A stretch of DNA of 64,000 bases. Origin: Cupidesulfovibrio sp000226255. Its GTDB lineage: Bacteria > Desulfobacterota > Desulfovibrionia > Desulfovibrionales > Desulfovibrionaceae. Shown in pieces: positions 45,947-54,006 of this stretch. Location: the NCBI RefSeq assembly GCF_003402415.2, contig NZ_AP036014.1, positions 3,100,001-3,164,000 of the forward strand, written 5' to 3'. Below the pieces are notes generated by a model. It did no database searches and was not told the DNA's origin. It saw nothing but the letters and a program-made list of their open reading frames with translations. The translations under genes and the position numbers were made by a program. Positions within the stretch are counted from its first letter, which is position 1. Each line of letters begins with the position of its first letter.

Positions 45947-47341
45947 ATGAAACCGATTTCCGACCGGCCGTTCCGGGCCTATGACATACGCGGCATCGTG
46001 GATGCCGACTTCGACGCCGAATGGGTGGAGCGCCTGGGCCGGGCCTGCGGCACCTACCTGCTGGAGCGCGGCATCGACGCCGCCGTGGTGGGGCACGACT
46101 GCCGCCACAGCTCCCCGGCCTACCACGACGCGCTGGCCGCCGGGCTCATCGCCTGCGGCATCGATGTGGTCAGCGTGGGCATGGTGCCCACGCCCCTCTT
46201 GTACTTCGCGGTGCGCCACCTGGAACGCCAGAGCGGCATCATGATCACCGCCAGCCACAACCCTCCGGAATACAACGGCTTCAAGGTATGGGCCGGGCAG
46301 ACCACCATCCACACCACCGAAATCCGCCGCATTTACGACATCCTCGCCGCCGGGCGCTTCGCCTCCGGCAAGGGCGTGGGCTGTTCCGTGGACATCGTGC
46401 CCGCCTACATGGAGGCGGTGACGCGACGCATCCGCCTCGCCGCGCGCGCGGGGGGGCCACTGAAGGTGGTGGTGGACGGCGGCAACGGAGCGGGCGGCGA
46501 GATCTGCGCCGAACTGCTGCGCCGCCTGGGCGCCAACGTCATCGAACAGTACTGCGACCCGGACGGGACCTTCCCCAACCACCACCCCGACCCGGTGGTG
46601 GAGGCCAACATGCGCGACCTGAAGACGCGCGTGGCCAGCGAGGGCGCGGACCTGGGCATAGGGCTGGACGGCGACGCCGACCGGCTGGGCGTGGTGGACG
46701 CCAACGGCCGCCTGCTGTACGGGGACGAACTGCTCTCGCTCTACGCGCGCGACCTGCTGGCCCGTCTGCCCGGCGCCACGGTGATGGCCGACGTGAAGTG
46801 CTCGCACCGCCTGTTCCGCGACATAGAGGCGCACGGCGGCACGGGCGCCATGTGGATCACCGGGCATTCGGTGATGAAGGCCCGCATGCTGGAAACCGGC
46901 ACGCCGCTGGCGGGCGAGATGAGCGGTCACATGTTCTTCAACGAGGGCTGGTACGGCTTCGACGACGCCATCTACGCGGCCGCCCTGCTGCTGCGCATCC
47001 TTTCGGCATCGCCCGTGCCGCTCGCCGAACTGCCCGGCTGGCCGCCCTCGCACTCCACGCCCGAACTGCACATGCCCTGCCCCGACGAAATGAAGTTTGC
47101 CGTGGTGCGCCGCGCGCAGGAACACTTCCGCGCCCTGTACGACGTGAACGAGATCGACGGCGCGCGCATCACCTGGCCCGATGGATGGGCGCTGGTGCGG
47201 GCTTCCAACACCCAGCCGGTGCTGGTACTGCGCTTCGAGGCGGAAACGCCCGAACGGCTGGCCGAAATCCGGGCGCTGGTGGAAACCCCGCTGACCGCCT
47301 GGATAGCCGAGGCGCAAGCCGACGCGGCCGCCACCGCCTAG
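45947..47341 (+). CDS. manB: Phosphomannomutase/phosphoglucomutase
   Basis: The 464-residue alpha-D-phosphohexomutase has all four family signatures: an N-terminal FRAYDIRGI, the phosphoserine loop TASHNPPEYNG, the metal loop DGDADRLG, and a sugar-binding segment with GEMSGHMFF, plus a C-terminal phosphate-binding RASNTQP. It is of the AlgC/ManB type and interconverts mannose-6-phosphate and mannose-1-phosphate, and perhaps glucose phosphates. GGAG at 45938-45941 sets ATG 45947. It fills the gap between the two activities of ManC encoded at 17-18.6 kb. Confidence 0.92.
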   Translation: MKPISDRPFRAYDIRGIVDADFDAEWVERLGRACGTYLLERGIDAAVVGHDCRHSSPAYHDALAAGLIACGIDVVSVGMVPTPLLYFAVRHLERQSGIMITASHNPPEYNGFKVWAGQTTIHTTEIRRIYDILAAGRFASGKGVGCSVDIVPAYMEAVTRRIRLAARAGGPLKVVVDGGNGAGGEICAELLRRLGANVIEQYCDPDGTFPNHHPDPVVEANMRDLKTRVASEGADLGIGLDGDADRLGVVDANGRLLYGDELLSLYARDLLARLPGATVMADVKCSHRLFRDIEAHGGTGAMWITGHSVMKARMLETGTPLAGEMSGHMFFNEGWYGFDDAIYAAALLLRILSASPVPLAELPGWPPSHSTPELHMPCPDEMKFAVVRRAQEHFRALYDVNEIDGARITWPDGWALVRASNTQPVLVLRFEAETPERLAEIRALVETPLTAWIAEAQADAAATA

Positions 47342-47499
47342 CCCCGTCGCAGACGCCCCACGAGCGTGCCCACCACCGCATGGGGGATTGCGGCACGCGC
47401 CCCGCGTGCGCCCGCGTCATGAGAACGGGGGACTGGGGGACCGGCAGGGGGAAGGGAGACTGGAAGAATCAAGGCTCCAGGCAATCAGGGAGATTCGCC

Positions 47500-47994
47500 A
47501 TGAAGATACTCAAGGCCAACCGCATGGAACGCTGCATCGGCTGCCACGGCTGTTCGCTCGCCTGCGCCCGGCTGGTGCACAAGCGGCTGTCGTGGGCCAC
47601 GGCGGGCATCCGCATCACCTCGGCCGGAGGGCTTTCCACCGGATTCGAGGCGCGCCTGTGCCTTGCCTGCAACCCCGCCCCGTGCGCCATGGCCTGCCCC
47701 ACCGGGGCCTATGCCCAGCGCAAGGGCGGCGGGGTGAAAGTGAACCGCGACCTGTGCATCCGCTGCGGCAACTGCGCCGCAGCCTGCCCGGTGGACGCCA
47801 TCCACCTGGACGGCGAAACCGGCCTGCCCTACGTGTGCATCCACTGCGGGCGCTGCGTGCCCTTCTGCCCCCACGCCTGCATCGAACTGGTCGACCTGCC
47901 GGAGGAGGCGGATGAGGCGGATGAAACGGATGGAGCGGCCGAACCGGACGGCCCGACGCGCGACGCCGGAGAGGAGGCCCGCCATGCCCGCTAA
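47500..47994 (+). CDS. 4Fe-4S ferredoxin partner of aldehyde ferredoxin oxidoreductase
   Basis: The 164-residue protein has four cluster motifs (CIGCHGCSLAC, CLACNPAPCAMACP, CIRCGNCAAACP and CIHCGRCVPFCP), like the HycB/DmsB group, and a Glu/Asp-rich tail. There is no signal peptide, so it is cytoplasmic. AGGGAG at 47487-47492 sets ATG 47500. Its 3' end overlaps the start of the AOR gene by 11 bases, so the two are coupled and it is the probable electron acceptor of that enzyme. Confidence 0.88.
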   Translation: MKILKANRMERCIGCHGCSLACARLVHKRLSWATAGIRITSAGGLSTGFEARLCLACNPAPCAMACPTGAYAQRKGGGVKVNRDLCIRCGNCAAACPVDAIHLDGETGLPYVCIHCGRCVPFCPHACIELVDLPEEADEADETDGAAEPDGPTRDAGEEARHAR

Positions 47995-49789
47995 CGCCAC
48001 CGCCTCGCGCGTGCTGCACGTGGATCTGGCCACCGGGGCCTCGCGGGTCATCCCGTTCGAGGGCCGCCCCCTGCACCTCGGGGGCAGCGGCCTGGCCGCC
48101 GCCCTGTACGACGCCTACGGCCACCCCGCCGCCCCCGCCACGGACCCGGGCCAGCCGCTGATCTTCGCCATCGGCCCGCTGACCGGCTACTACCCCCTCA
48201 TGAGCAAGGTGGTGTGCGGCTTCCGTTCGCCCTACCACGGCCAGTGGGCCGAAAGCCACGCCGGGGGCCGCCTGGCCCTGGCCCTGCGTTTTGCCGGGTA
48301 CGACGCGCTGATGGTCACCGGCGCATCCCGCACCCTGTCCTGCCTGGTGGTGGGTTCGCGCAGGCTGGAGGTGCACGACGTGCACTACCTGCGCGGGCAG
48401 GACGTGTTCGTCACCGGCAAGTACCTGCGCCGCTTCGGCAAGGACAGTTCGGGCCACCGCTCCACGGTGCGCATAGGCCCGGCGGGCGAGAAGGGCGTGG
48501 CCTTCGCCTGCGCCAACGTGGATTCCTTCCGCCATTTCGGGCGGCTGGGCGCGGGCGCGGTGATGGGGGCCAAGAACCTGAAGGGCATCGTGGTGCTGGG
48601 CGACGGCGGCGCGGCCCTGCCCGAGGGCAAGGACTACCCCAAGCTGTTCCGCGACATCTACGGAGCCGTCACCGGCACCGACATGATGCAGAAGTATCAC
48701 GACCTCGGCACGGCGGAGAACCTTTCGGTGCTCAACGAACTGAAGGCCCTGCCGTGGCGCAACCTGCAGGCCACCACCGACCCGGCCATCGACGGGATTT
48801 CCGGCGAGCGGTTCGCGGAACAGCTGCTGCTGCGCCAGACCGCCTGCGCCGGGTGCCCCGTGGGGTGCATCCACATCGGCCTGCTGCGCCAGCAGTTCGC
48901 GCGGGACCACGAGTTCCTGTACAAGCAGGTGTCCTACGACTACGAGCCCATCTTCGCCCAGGGATCCATGCTGGGGCTGACCAACGCCTCGGACGTGCTG
49001 GCCCTGCTGGACGACACGGAAAAGCTGGGGCTGGACTGCATGAGCGCGGGCGTGGCCCTGGCCTGGGCCACCGAAGCCATGGAGCGCGGCGTGGTTACCG
49101 AGGCCGAAACCCTGACCCCGCTGGCCTTCGGCAACGTGGCCGCCTACGTGGCCGCCCTGCATCACCTGGCCAACGGAACCAACGAATTCTGGCGCACCCT
49201 GGGCCGGGGCACCCCCGCCGCCACCGCCACCTACGGCGGGCAGGAATTCTCGTGCGTGCTGGGGCAGGAGATGGCGGGCTACGCCACGGGCGAGGTGTTC
49301 TTCGTGGCGCAGTCGCTGGGCTTTCGCCACTCGCACCTGGACAGCGGCGGCTATTCCTACGACCAGTCCGCCCCCCCGCGCGAGCCCGGCAGCTTCCGCG
49401 CGCCCGAAGAAATCGCGGCCGACGTGGACAAGGCCGTGGCCTTCCTGGCCGACGACGAGCAGAAGCGCATCGCCATCAACTGCATGGTGGCCTGCCTGTT
49501 CTCGCGCAAGGCCTATTCGCAGCAGCGCATGCAAGAAGCCCTGGCCGCCATCGGTCTTGCGGCCGAAGCGGACAACCTGCCCCAGGCCGTTCGCGCCGTG
49601 CAGGCCGCGCGCTGGCGGTTGAAGCTGCAAACCGGCTACCGGCCCGAGGAAGTGACCATTCCGAAGCGCTTCACCGAAATCACCACCTGGAAGGGCCCCA
49701 TAGATACCGCCTACATGGATGCGCTGCGCCTGGCCTACGTGGACGCCATCCGCCGCATGGCGGACGAACCCGGCCCCGCGGCCGGGTAG
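47984..49789 (+). CDS. Aldehyde ferredoxin oxidoreductase family enzyme
   Basis: The 601-residue protein follows the tungsten-pterin AOR family: the N-terminal beta domain (VLHVDLATGASRVIP, then GPLTGYYPLMSK and ESHAGGRLALALRFAGYDA), the 4Fe-4S ligands in CAGCPVGC, and LGLDCMSAG in the C-terminal half. Such enzymes oxidise aldehydes to acids with ferredoxin or run the reverse, but this clade's substrate is unclear. GAGGAGG at 47971-47977 sets ATG 47984, inside the end of the ferredoxin gene. A small TPM-like gene follows 12 bases later. Confidence 0.9.
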   Translation: MPANATASRVLHVDLATGASRVIPFEGRPLHLGGSGLAAALYDAYGHPAAPATDPGQPLIFAIGPLTGYYPLMSKVVCGFRSPYHGQWAESHAGGRLALALRFAGYDALMVTGASRTLSCLVVGSRRLEVHDVHYLRGQDVFVTGKYLRRFGKDSSGHRSTVRIGPAGEKGVAFACANVDSFRHFGRLGAGAVMGAKNLKGIVVLGDGGAALPEGKDYPKLFRDIYGAVTGTDMMQKYHDLGTAENLSVLNELKALPWRNLQATTDPAIDGISGERFAEQLLLRQTACAGCPVGCIHIGLLRQQFARDHEFLYKQVSYDYEPIFAQGSMLGLTNASDVLALLDDTEKLGLDCMSAGVALAWATEAMERGVVTEAETLTPLAFGNVAAYVAALHHLANGTNEFWRTLGRGTPAATATYGGQEFSCVLGQEMAGYATGEVFFVAQSLGFRHSHLDSGGYSYDQSAPPREPGSFRAPEEIAADVDKAVAFLADDEQKRIAINCMVACLFSRKAYSQQRMQEALAAIGLAAEADNLPQAVRAVQAARWRLKLQTGYRPEEVTIPKRFTEITTWKGPIDTAYMDALRLAYVDAIRRMADEPGPAAG

Positions 49790-49801
49790 GAAGGCCCCGC
49801 G

Positions 49802-50323
49802 GTGTTCCACTTCTTTCCCAAGCGCGGACGCGGCGAACCGCGCGACCCGTTGATCCATGCCGACACCCCAGGCCAGTTCTTTCTGCGCACCATGCTGCTC
49901 ATCGCCGTCTTCGCCGTGACGGTATGGGCCTTCTGGGCCAACACCGAACGCCGTCTGGCCGACGTGCGCGGGGCCTCTGCCGTGTGGGACGAGGCGGAAC
50001 TGCTGACCGACGCGCAGGAACAGGCCCTGCGCGAACTGGTGGACGCCTTTCGCGAAGTGCACGGGGTGAAGCTGGTCATCCACGTCCGACGCGACACCCC
50101 CACCCTGCCGAAACTGGACGCCCAGACCATCTTCGTGGGGCTGTGCCCGGCCCGGGGACAGGCGGTCGTGGAACTGCCGCCGCTGGTCCGCAAGGCCCTG
50201 GGCGACGACCTGGGCCGCACCCTGGAGAACGACTGGCTGCGGCCCGCGCTGTCCACCGGCCAATGGCCCGAAGGGCTGGTGCGCGCCCTGAAACATTTGT
50301 GGGACCAACTGGCGGGAACGTAG
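49802..50323 (+). CDS. TPM-domain-like membrane protein
   Basis: The 173-residue protein has one membrane helix (about residues 28-45) and a domain resembling the TPM fold (LTDAQEQALRELVDAF, then VKLVIHVRRD), but shorter than usual. TPM proteins have been linked to phosphatase activity and to photosystem repair in plants; nothing here specifies the role. GTG 49802 has AGGAAGG upstream. It may belong to the AOR operon, which would be unusual, or may only be read through from it. Confidence 0.6.
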   Translation: MFHFFPKRGRGEPRDPLIHADTPGQFFLRTMLLIAVFAVTVWAFWANTERRLADVRGASAVWDEAELLTDAQEQALRELVDAFREVHGVKLVIHVRRDTPTLPKLDAQTIFVGLCPARGQAVVELPPLVRKALGDDLGRTLENDWLRPALSTGQWPEGLVRALKHLWDQLAGT

Positions 50324-50449
50324 CCGCCCCCGCGCGGCCGACCGCCAAGGGCAACCGCCTGCCCCGCCCGCCACGCTCTCCCGCCGGTCCCCGGCGGGCG
50401 GAGCATGGGCATCCCGCATCACCCGCAACCTCAATCACCGGACCCTTGC

Positions 50450-50920
50450 ATGACCATGAAGAACGTTCAGGCTTTCACCGACGGATCGTGCCTCGGCAAC
50501 CCCGGCCCCGGCGGCTGGGCCGCCGTGCTGCGCTGCAACGGCGCAGAGCGCGAGCTTTCCGGCGGCTTCGCCCCCACCACCAACAACCGCATGGAAATCC
50601 TGGCGGTGATAGAGGCGCTTCTGACGCTGAAGGAGCCCTGCAGCGTCGACATGCATACCGACTCTCAATACGTATGCAACGCCGTGGAAAAGAAATGGCT
50701 GGCGGGTTGGCGCAGAAACGGCTGGAAGACCAGCGACAAGAAACCGGTGAAGAACCGCGACCTGTGGGAACGGCTGTTGCCCCTGCTGGAAACGCACAAG
50801 GTGCGCTTTCACTGGGTGCGCGGCCATTCCGGCCACCCGGAGAACGAGCGCTGCGACGTGCTGGCCCGCACCCAGGCATCCCGGCGCGGTCTGCCACCGG
50901 ACACCGGCTACACGGAATGA
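50450..50920 (+). CDS. rnhA: Ribonuclease HI
   Basis: The 156-residue enzyme has the full catalytic set: Asp11 in FTDGS, Glu in NNRMEI, Asp in HTDSQY and Asp in ERCDVLAR, plus the basic handle region (WLAGWRRNGWKTSDKKPVKN). It cuts the RNA strand of RNA-DNA hybrids. ATG 50450 or 50456 may be the start; no good ribosome binding site precedes either. Confidence 0.93.
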   Translation: MTMKNVQAFTDGSCLGNPGPGGWAAVLRCNGAERELSGGFAPTTNNRMEILAVIEALLTLKEPCSVDMHTDSQYVCNAVEKKWLAGWRRNGWKTSDKKPVKNRDLWERLLPLLETHKVRFHWVRGHSGHPENERCDVLARTQASRRGLPPDTGYTE

Positions 50921-51049
50921 TGCGGCGCATTTCCGCAACCAGGGGGATGCCCCGGTAGGGTTATTCCCCATTCTTTTTTCCCGGAATTCCAGATAGAAAC
51001 GCGTATGCTACCCCATACCGCAACCGCCGGACGCCCCACGGAGCGAACC

Positions 51050-51703
51050 ATGGTGTCGAAAACATGCACCGCACAGGCCCTGGATCTGCCCTTGGGCACG
51101 CGCATGCTGCTGAACATCGCGGGCACCAAGGAGAACCTGTCCAGCGAAGTGGTGGGGCTGCAGCACTTCGAGTACCTGATCCTCAAAATGCCGCTGGTGC
51201 CCGGCATCCGCGCCCGGCTGCTGAACGGCGAGATGGTGACCCTGCGCTACATCTCGGGGGGCACCATCTTCGGCTTCAAGAGCCAGGTGCTGAACCACAT
51301 CGTGAAGCCGGGGTTCCTGCTGTTCGTGGAATATCCCGACGCCATGGAACAGGTGGACCTGCGCCAGCACCGCCGGGTGAACTGCCTGTTGCCCGCCGCC
51401 CTGCATGGCCGCCACGGCGTGTACAAGTGCATCCTGCTCGACCTCAGCGAGGGCGGCTGCAAGGTGTCGCTGGAGTTGCAGCGTGACGACCCCTTTCGCG
51501 ATACCGCCGTGGACGACATGCTGGTGTTGCAGTGCGGTTTCTTCGGCGGCGAGGGACAGATCCAGACCGCCCTGTCCTGCCTGGTGAAGAGCATCTCCAT
51601 GGACGGGGGACGGGTACAGCTGGGCCTGAAGTTCAACGACCTCAGCACCGAAACGCAACTGGAACTGTCCACCTACCTCGACAGCGTGGCCTGCCTGGGG
51701 TGA
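51050..51703 (+). CDS. PilZ-domain c-di-GMP-binding protein, YcgR-like
   Basis: The 217-residue protein has an N-terminal flagellar-brake-type domain (about residues 10-95) and a PilZ domain with the binding motif RQHRR near residue 104 and LDLSEGGCKV about 35 residues later. This is the arrangement of YcgR, which couples cyclic di-GMP to motility. GGAG at 51040-51043 favours ATG 51050 over ATG 51005. No GGDEF/EAL or flagellar gene is nearby, so the output is open. Confidence 0.85.
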   Translation: MVSKTCTAQALDLPLGTRMLLNIAGTKENLSSEVVGLQHFEYLILKMPLVPGIRARLLNGEMVTLRYISGGTIFGFKSQVLNHIVKPGFLLFVEYPDAMEQVDLRQHRRVNCLLPAALHGRHGVYKCILLDLSEGGCKVSLELQRDDPFRDTAVDDMLVLQCGFFGGEGQIQTALSCLVKSISMDGGRVQLGLKFNDLSTETQLELSTYLDSVACLG

Positions 51704-51979
51704 GGCTGGCCGGGCACCGGGCCGCCCCTGGCTGGCGCTGTTTGCCCGACGCGGATAGGCGTGCCCCAAGATTGCCCACTTCCGGCCAGATTACGATCCC
51801 GTCGCGGCCGCATCGGCGCCGCATTCCCCGCACCGGGCTTTCGCCATGCCACCTTCCGCCGCCCTGGCCGCTTGACGCAACTCCCCCAGGCCACTACCTG
51901 AATCCTCGACGTGCGGGCGCACCGCAGCGCCCCGGCTCCGCGATCCGCCCCACGCCCATTCCGCCGCATGGAGTTCCGC
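51704..51979. other. Gap before the Gate-domain gene
   Basis: About 275 bases with no gene or clear regulatory site that I can support. The GGAG at 51970-51973 is the ribosome binding site of the next gene. Confidence 0.4.
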
Positions 51980-52951
51980 ATGACCGACGCCCAGACCGCA
52001 TGGCACCTCTGGGACGGCCTTGGCCGCCCCCTGCTGCGCCTCGTGCTGTCCATGTCCGCCGGGCTGTTCGTGGCCAACTGCATCGAGGCGCTGAACTGGA
52101 CGCGGGGCGTGGCGCGCCTGGCCGCGCCGCTGGTGCGGCTGGGCCACCTGCGCGACGTGGCCGGGGCCTCGTTCTCGCTGGCGTTCTTCTCGTCCGTGGC
52201 GTCCAACTCGCTGCTGGCTGAAAGCTACGAAAAGGGTGAACTGACAAAGCGCGAACTGCGTTTCGCCAACCTTTTCAACAGCCTGCCCAGCTACTTCGTG
52301 CACCTGCCCACGCTGTTCTTCATCACCTGGCCGGTGCTGGGCTTTCCCGCCGTGGTCTACGTGGGGCTTACCCTGCTGGCCGCCTTCCTGCGCACCACGC
52401 TTACCGTGGCCTTCGGGCGTATCCTGCTGCCCCCGTTGCCGGAAGGCTGCGTCACCTGCCGCCTGGACGGGCATGAACCGAAGGGCTGGCGGGCCGGGCT
52501 GCGCACTGCGTGGCAACGCTTTCGCAAGCGCATGCCCAAGGTGGTCTTTTTCACCGTGCCCACCTACGCGGCCATGTACGCCATGCAGAAGGCGGGCTGG
52601 TTCGCCCTGGCCGAGGCGTGGATGGCCCAGCACATGGGCGCGCTGTCCTTCCTGCGGCCGGAGGCGCTGGGCATCGTGCTGCTGCACCTGGCGGCGGAAT
52701 TCGGCGCGGCGGTGTCCGCCGCCGGGGCCGTGCTGGGCGGCGGCGGCCTGACCGAGCGCGAGATCGTGCTGGCCCTTCTGGCGGGCAACGTGCTGTCCAC
52801 GCCCATGCGCGCCTTCCGCCACCAGTTTCCGTCCTATGCCGGATACTTCACGCCCGGGCTGGCGGCGGAACTCATCGTGGTCAACCAGGCCCTGCGCGCC
52901 GCGTCCATCACGCTGGTGGGGGTGGGGTACTACTGGCTGACACTTCCCTGA
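51980..52951 (+). CDS. Nucleoside recognition (Gate) domain membrane protein
   Basis: The 323-residue integral membrane protein has about eight helices in two halves. Each half has a Gate-like segment (SSVASNSLLAESYEKGEL with FNSLPSYFVHLPTLFF, and LLAGNVLSTPMRAFRHQFPS). The domain name comes from nucleoside transporters, but stand-alone members, many near sporulation or transport genes, are uncharacterised. GGAG at 51970-51973 favours ATG 51980; ATG 51968 is possible. Confidence 0.75.
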   Translation: MTDAQTAWHLWDGLGRPLLRLVLSMSAGLFVANCIEALNWTRGVARLAAPLVRLGHLRDVAGASFSLAFFSSVASNSLLAESYEKGELTKRELRFANLFNSLPSYFVHLPTLFFITWPVLGFPAVVYVGLTLLAAFLRTTLTVAFGRILLPPLPEGCVTCRLDGHEPKGWRAGLRTAWQRFRKRMPKVVFFTVPTYAAMYAMQKAGWFALAEAWMAQHMGALSFLRPEALGIVLLHLAAEFGAAVSAAGAVLGGGGLTEREIVLALLAGNVLSTPMRAFRHQFPSYAGYFTPGLAAELIVVNQALRAASITLVGVGYYWLTLP

Positions 52952-53031
52952 TTCGGCCCCGACGCGACCCTGACGCAGCCCCCCCCCTGCCCATGGCCGC
53001 ACCGGCTTGCCGGTTCATCGGCGCGTCCGCG

Positions 53032-53448
53032 TCATTCCCCGATGATCTTCACCAGCACCCGCTTGCGGCGGCCGCCGTCGAACTCGCCGTAGAACACCTG
53101 TTCCCACGGGCCGAGATCCAGCGCGCCCTCTGTAACGGCCACCACCACCTCGCGGCCCATGATCTGGCGCTTCATGTGCGCGTCGGCGTTGTCCTCGCCC
53201 ACATTGTGGCGGTACTGGCGCACCGGCTCGTGCGGGGCCAGCCTCTCCAGCCACTGCTCGTAGTCGTGGTGCAGGCCGCTCTCGTCGTCGTTGATGAACA
53301 CGCTGGCCGTGATGTGCATGGCATTGACCAGGCACAGCCCCTCGCGGATGGAGCTTTGCGCCAGCGCCTCGTCCACCTGCGGGGTGATGTTGATGAACGC
53401 CCGCCGCGTGGGCACGTTGAACCACAATTCCTTGCGCCACGATTTCAT
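53032..53448 (-). CDS. YjbQ/UPF0047 family protein
   Basis: The 138-residue protein is the full length of the YjbQ family, with conserved INITPQVDEAL, GLCLVNAMHITASVFINDDE and YRHNVGEDNADAHMKRQIMG. Members have a weak secondary thiamine-phosphate synthase activity in E. coli, but the true role is unknown. GGGAGG sets ATG 53448. It is convergent with the Gate-domain gene. Confidence 0.92.
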   Translation of the reverse strand: MKSWRKELWFNVPTRRAFINITPQVDEALAQSSIREGLCLVNAMHITASVFINDDESGLHHDYEQWLERLAPHEPVRQYRHNVGEDNADAHMKRQIMGREVVVAVTEGALDLGPWEQVFYGEFDGGRRKRVLVKIIGE

Positions 53449-54006
53449 GCAGCCTCCCTGGGCGTGATCCGTCTTCTGTTTTGCATTTTTCTACATTTTG
53501 AGCATATCAAGGATATGCTTGCCAGCCTCCGGCGATATGCCCGTTGACCCGCCTTACGGCAGAGCGGCTGTGCGCCATGTCAACTTTTTGTAACAAAAAT
53601 GTCACTTATGGGCATTTTTTGCGACAAAAATGTATCACGCCGAAATTGTAAAAATCACGCATTCACGTGGTTGCTCTCGGGAATACGGGTAGGCACGACA
53701 CTGCAACACCACCCCACCATCACTGCCTTCCGCACCGGAGAAACGTGCGCGGGCAAAAAATCACCCGCCACACCATGCCCGTACACGCCATTACGGCGCC
53801 ACCAGCCCGCCCCCGCCGCGCCGCCGCATGCGTGGTACATGCCTAGCCGCGCGTTCCATGCCCGCAACGCCTTGCACATCCGCGAAACACCCCCTCCGCA
53901 GCGAAGGCCCTTCCGTGCACGCCCGCGTTGCCTTGCAACGGTTTCGGGCGGTATGGCCCGTTTTCCATCACCTGGACAATCACGGACCATCCCGGAGGAA
54001 GGAAGC
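53449..54006. other. Long AT-rich upstream region of the glutamate-synthase-like gene
   Basis: About 560 bases between two divergent genes. An inverted repeat AGCATATC-AAG-GATATGCT lies at 53501-53519, and a pair of direct repeats at 53585-53638. The downstream half returns to high GC and ends in the GGAGG (53994-53998) of the next gene. I see no coding sequence. Confidence 0.5.
53585..53638 (+). promoter_or_regulatory. Paired direct repeats upstream of the glutamate-synthase-like gene
   Basis: TTTTTGTAACAAAAATGTCAC (53585-53605) and a close copy with CGA for TAA and two extra bases (53616-53638) start 31 bases apart, about three helical turns. Each is itself nearly palindromic. A weaker AAAAATCAC follows at 53650-53658. 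Confidence 0.5.
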
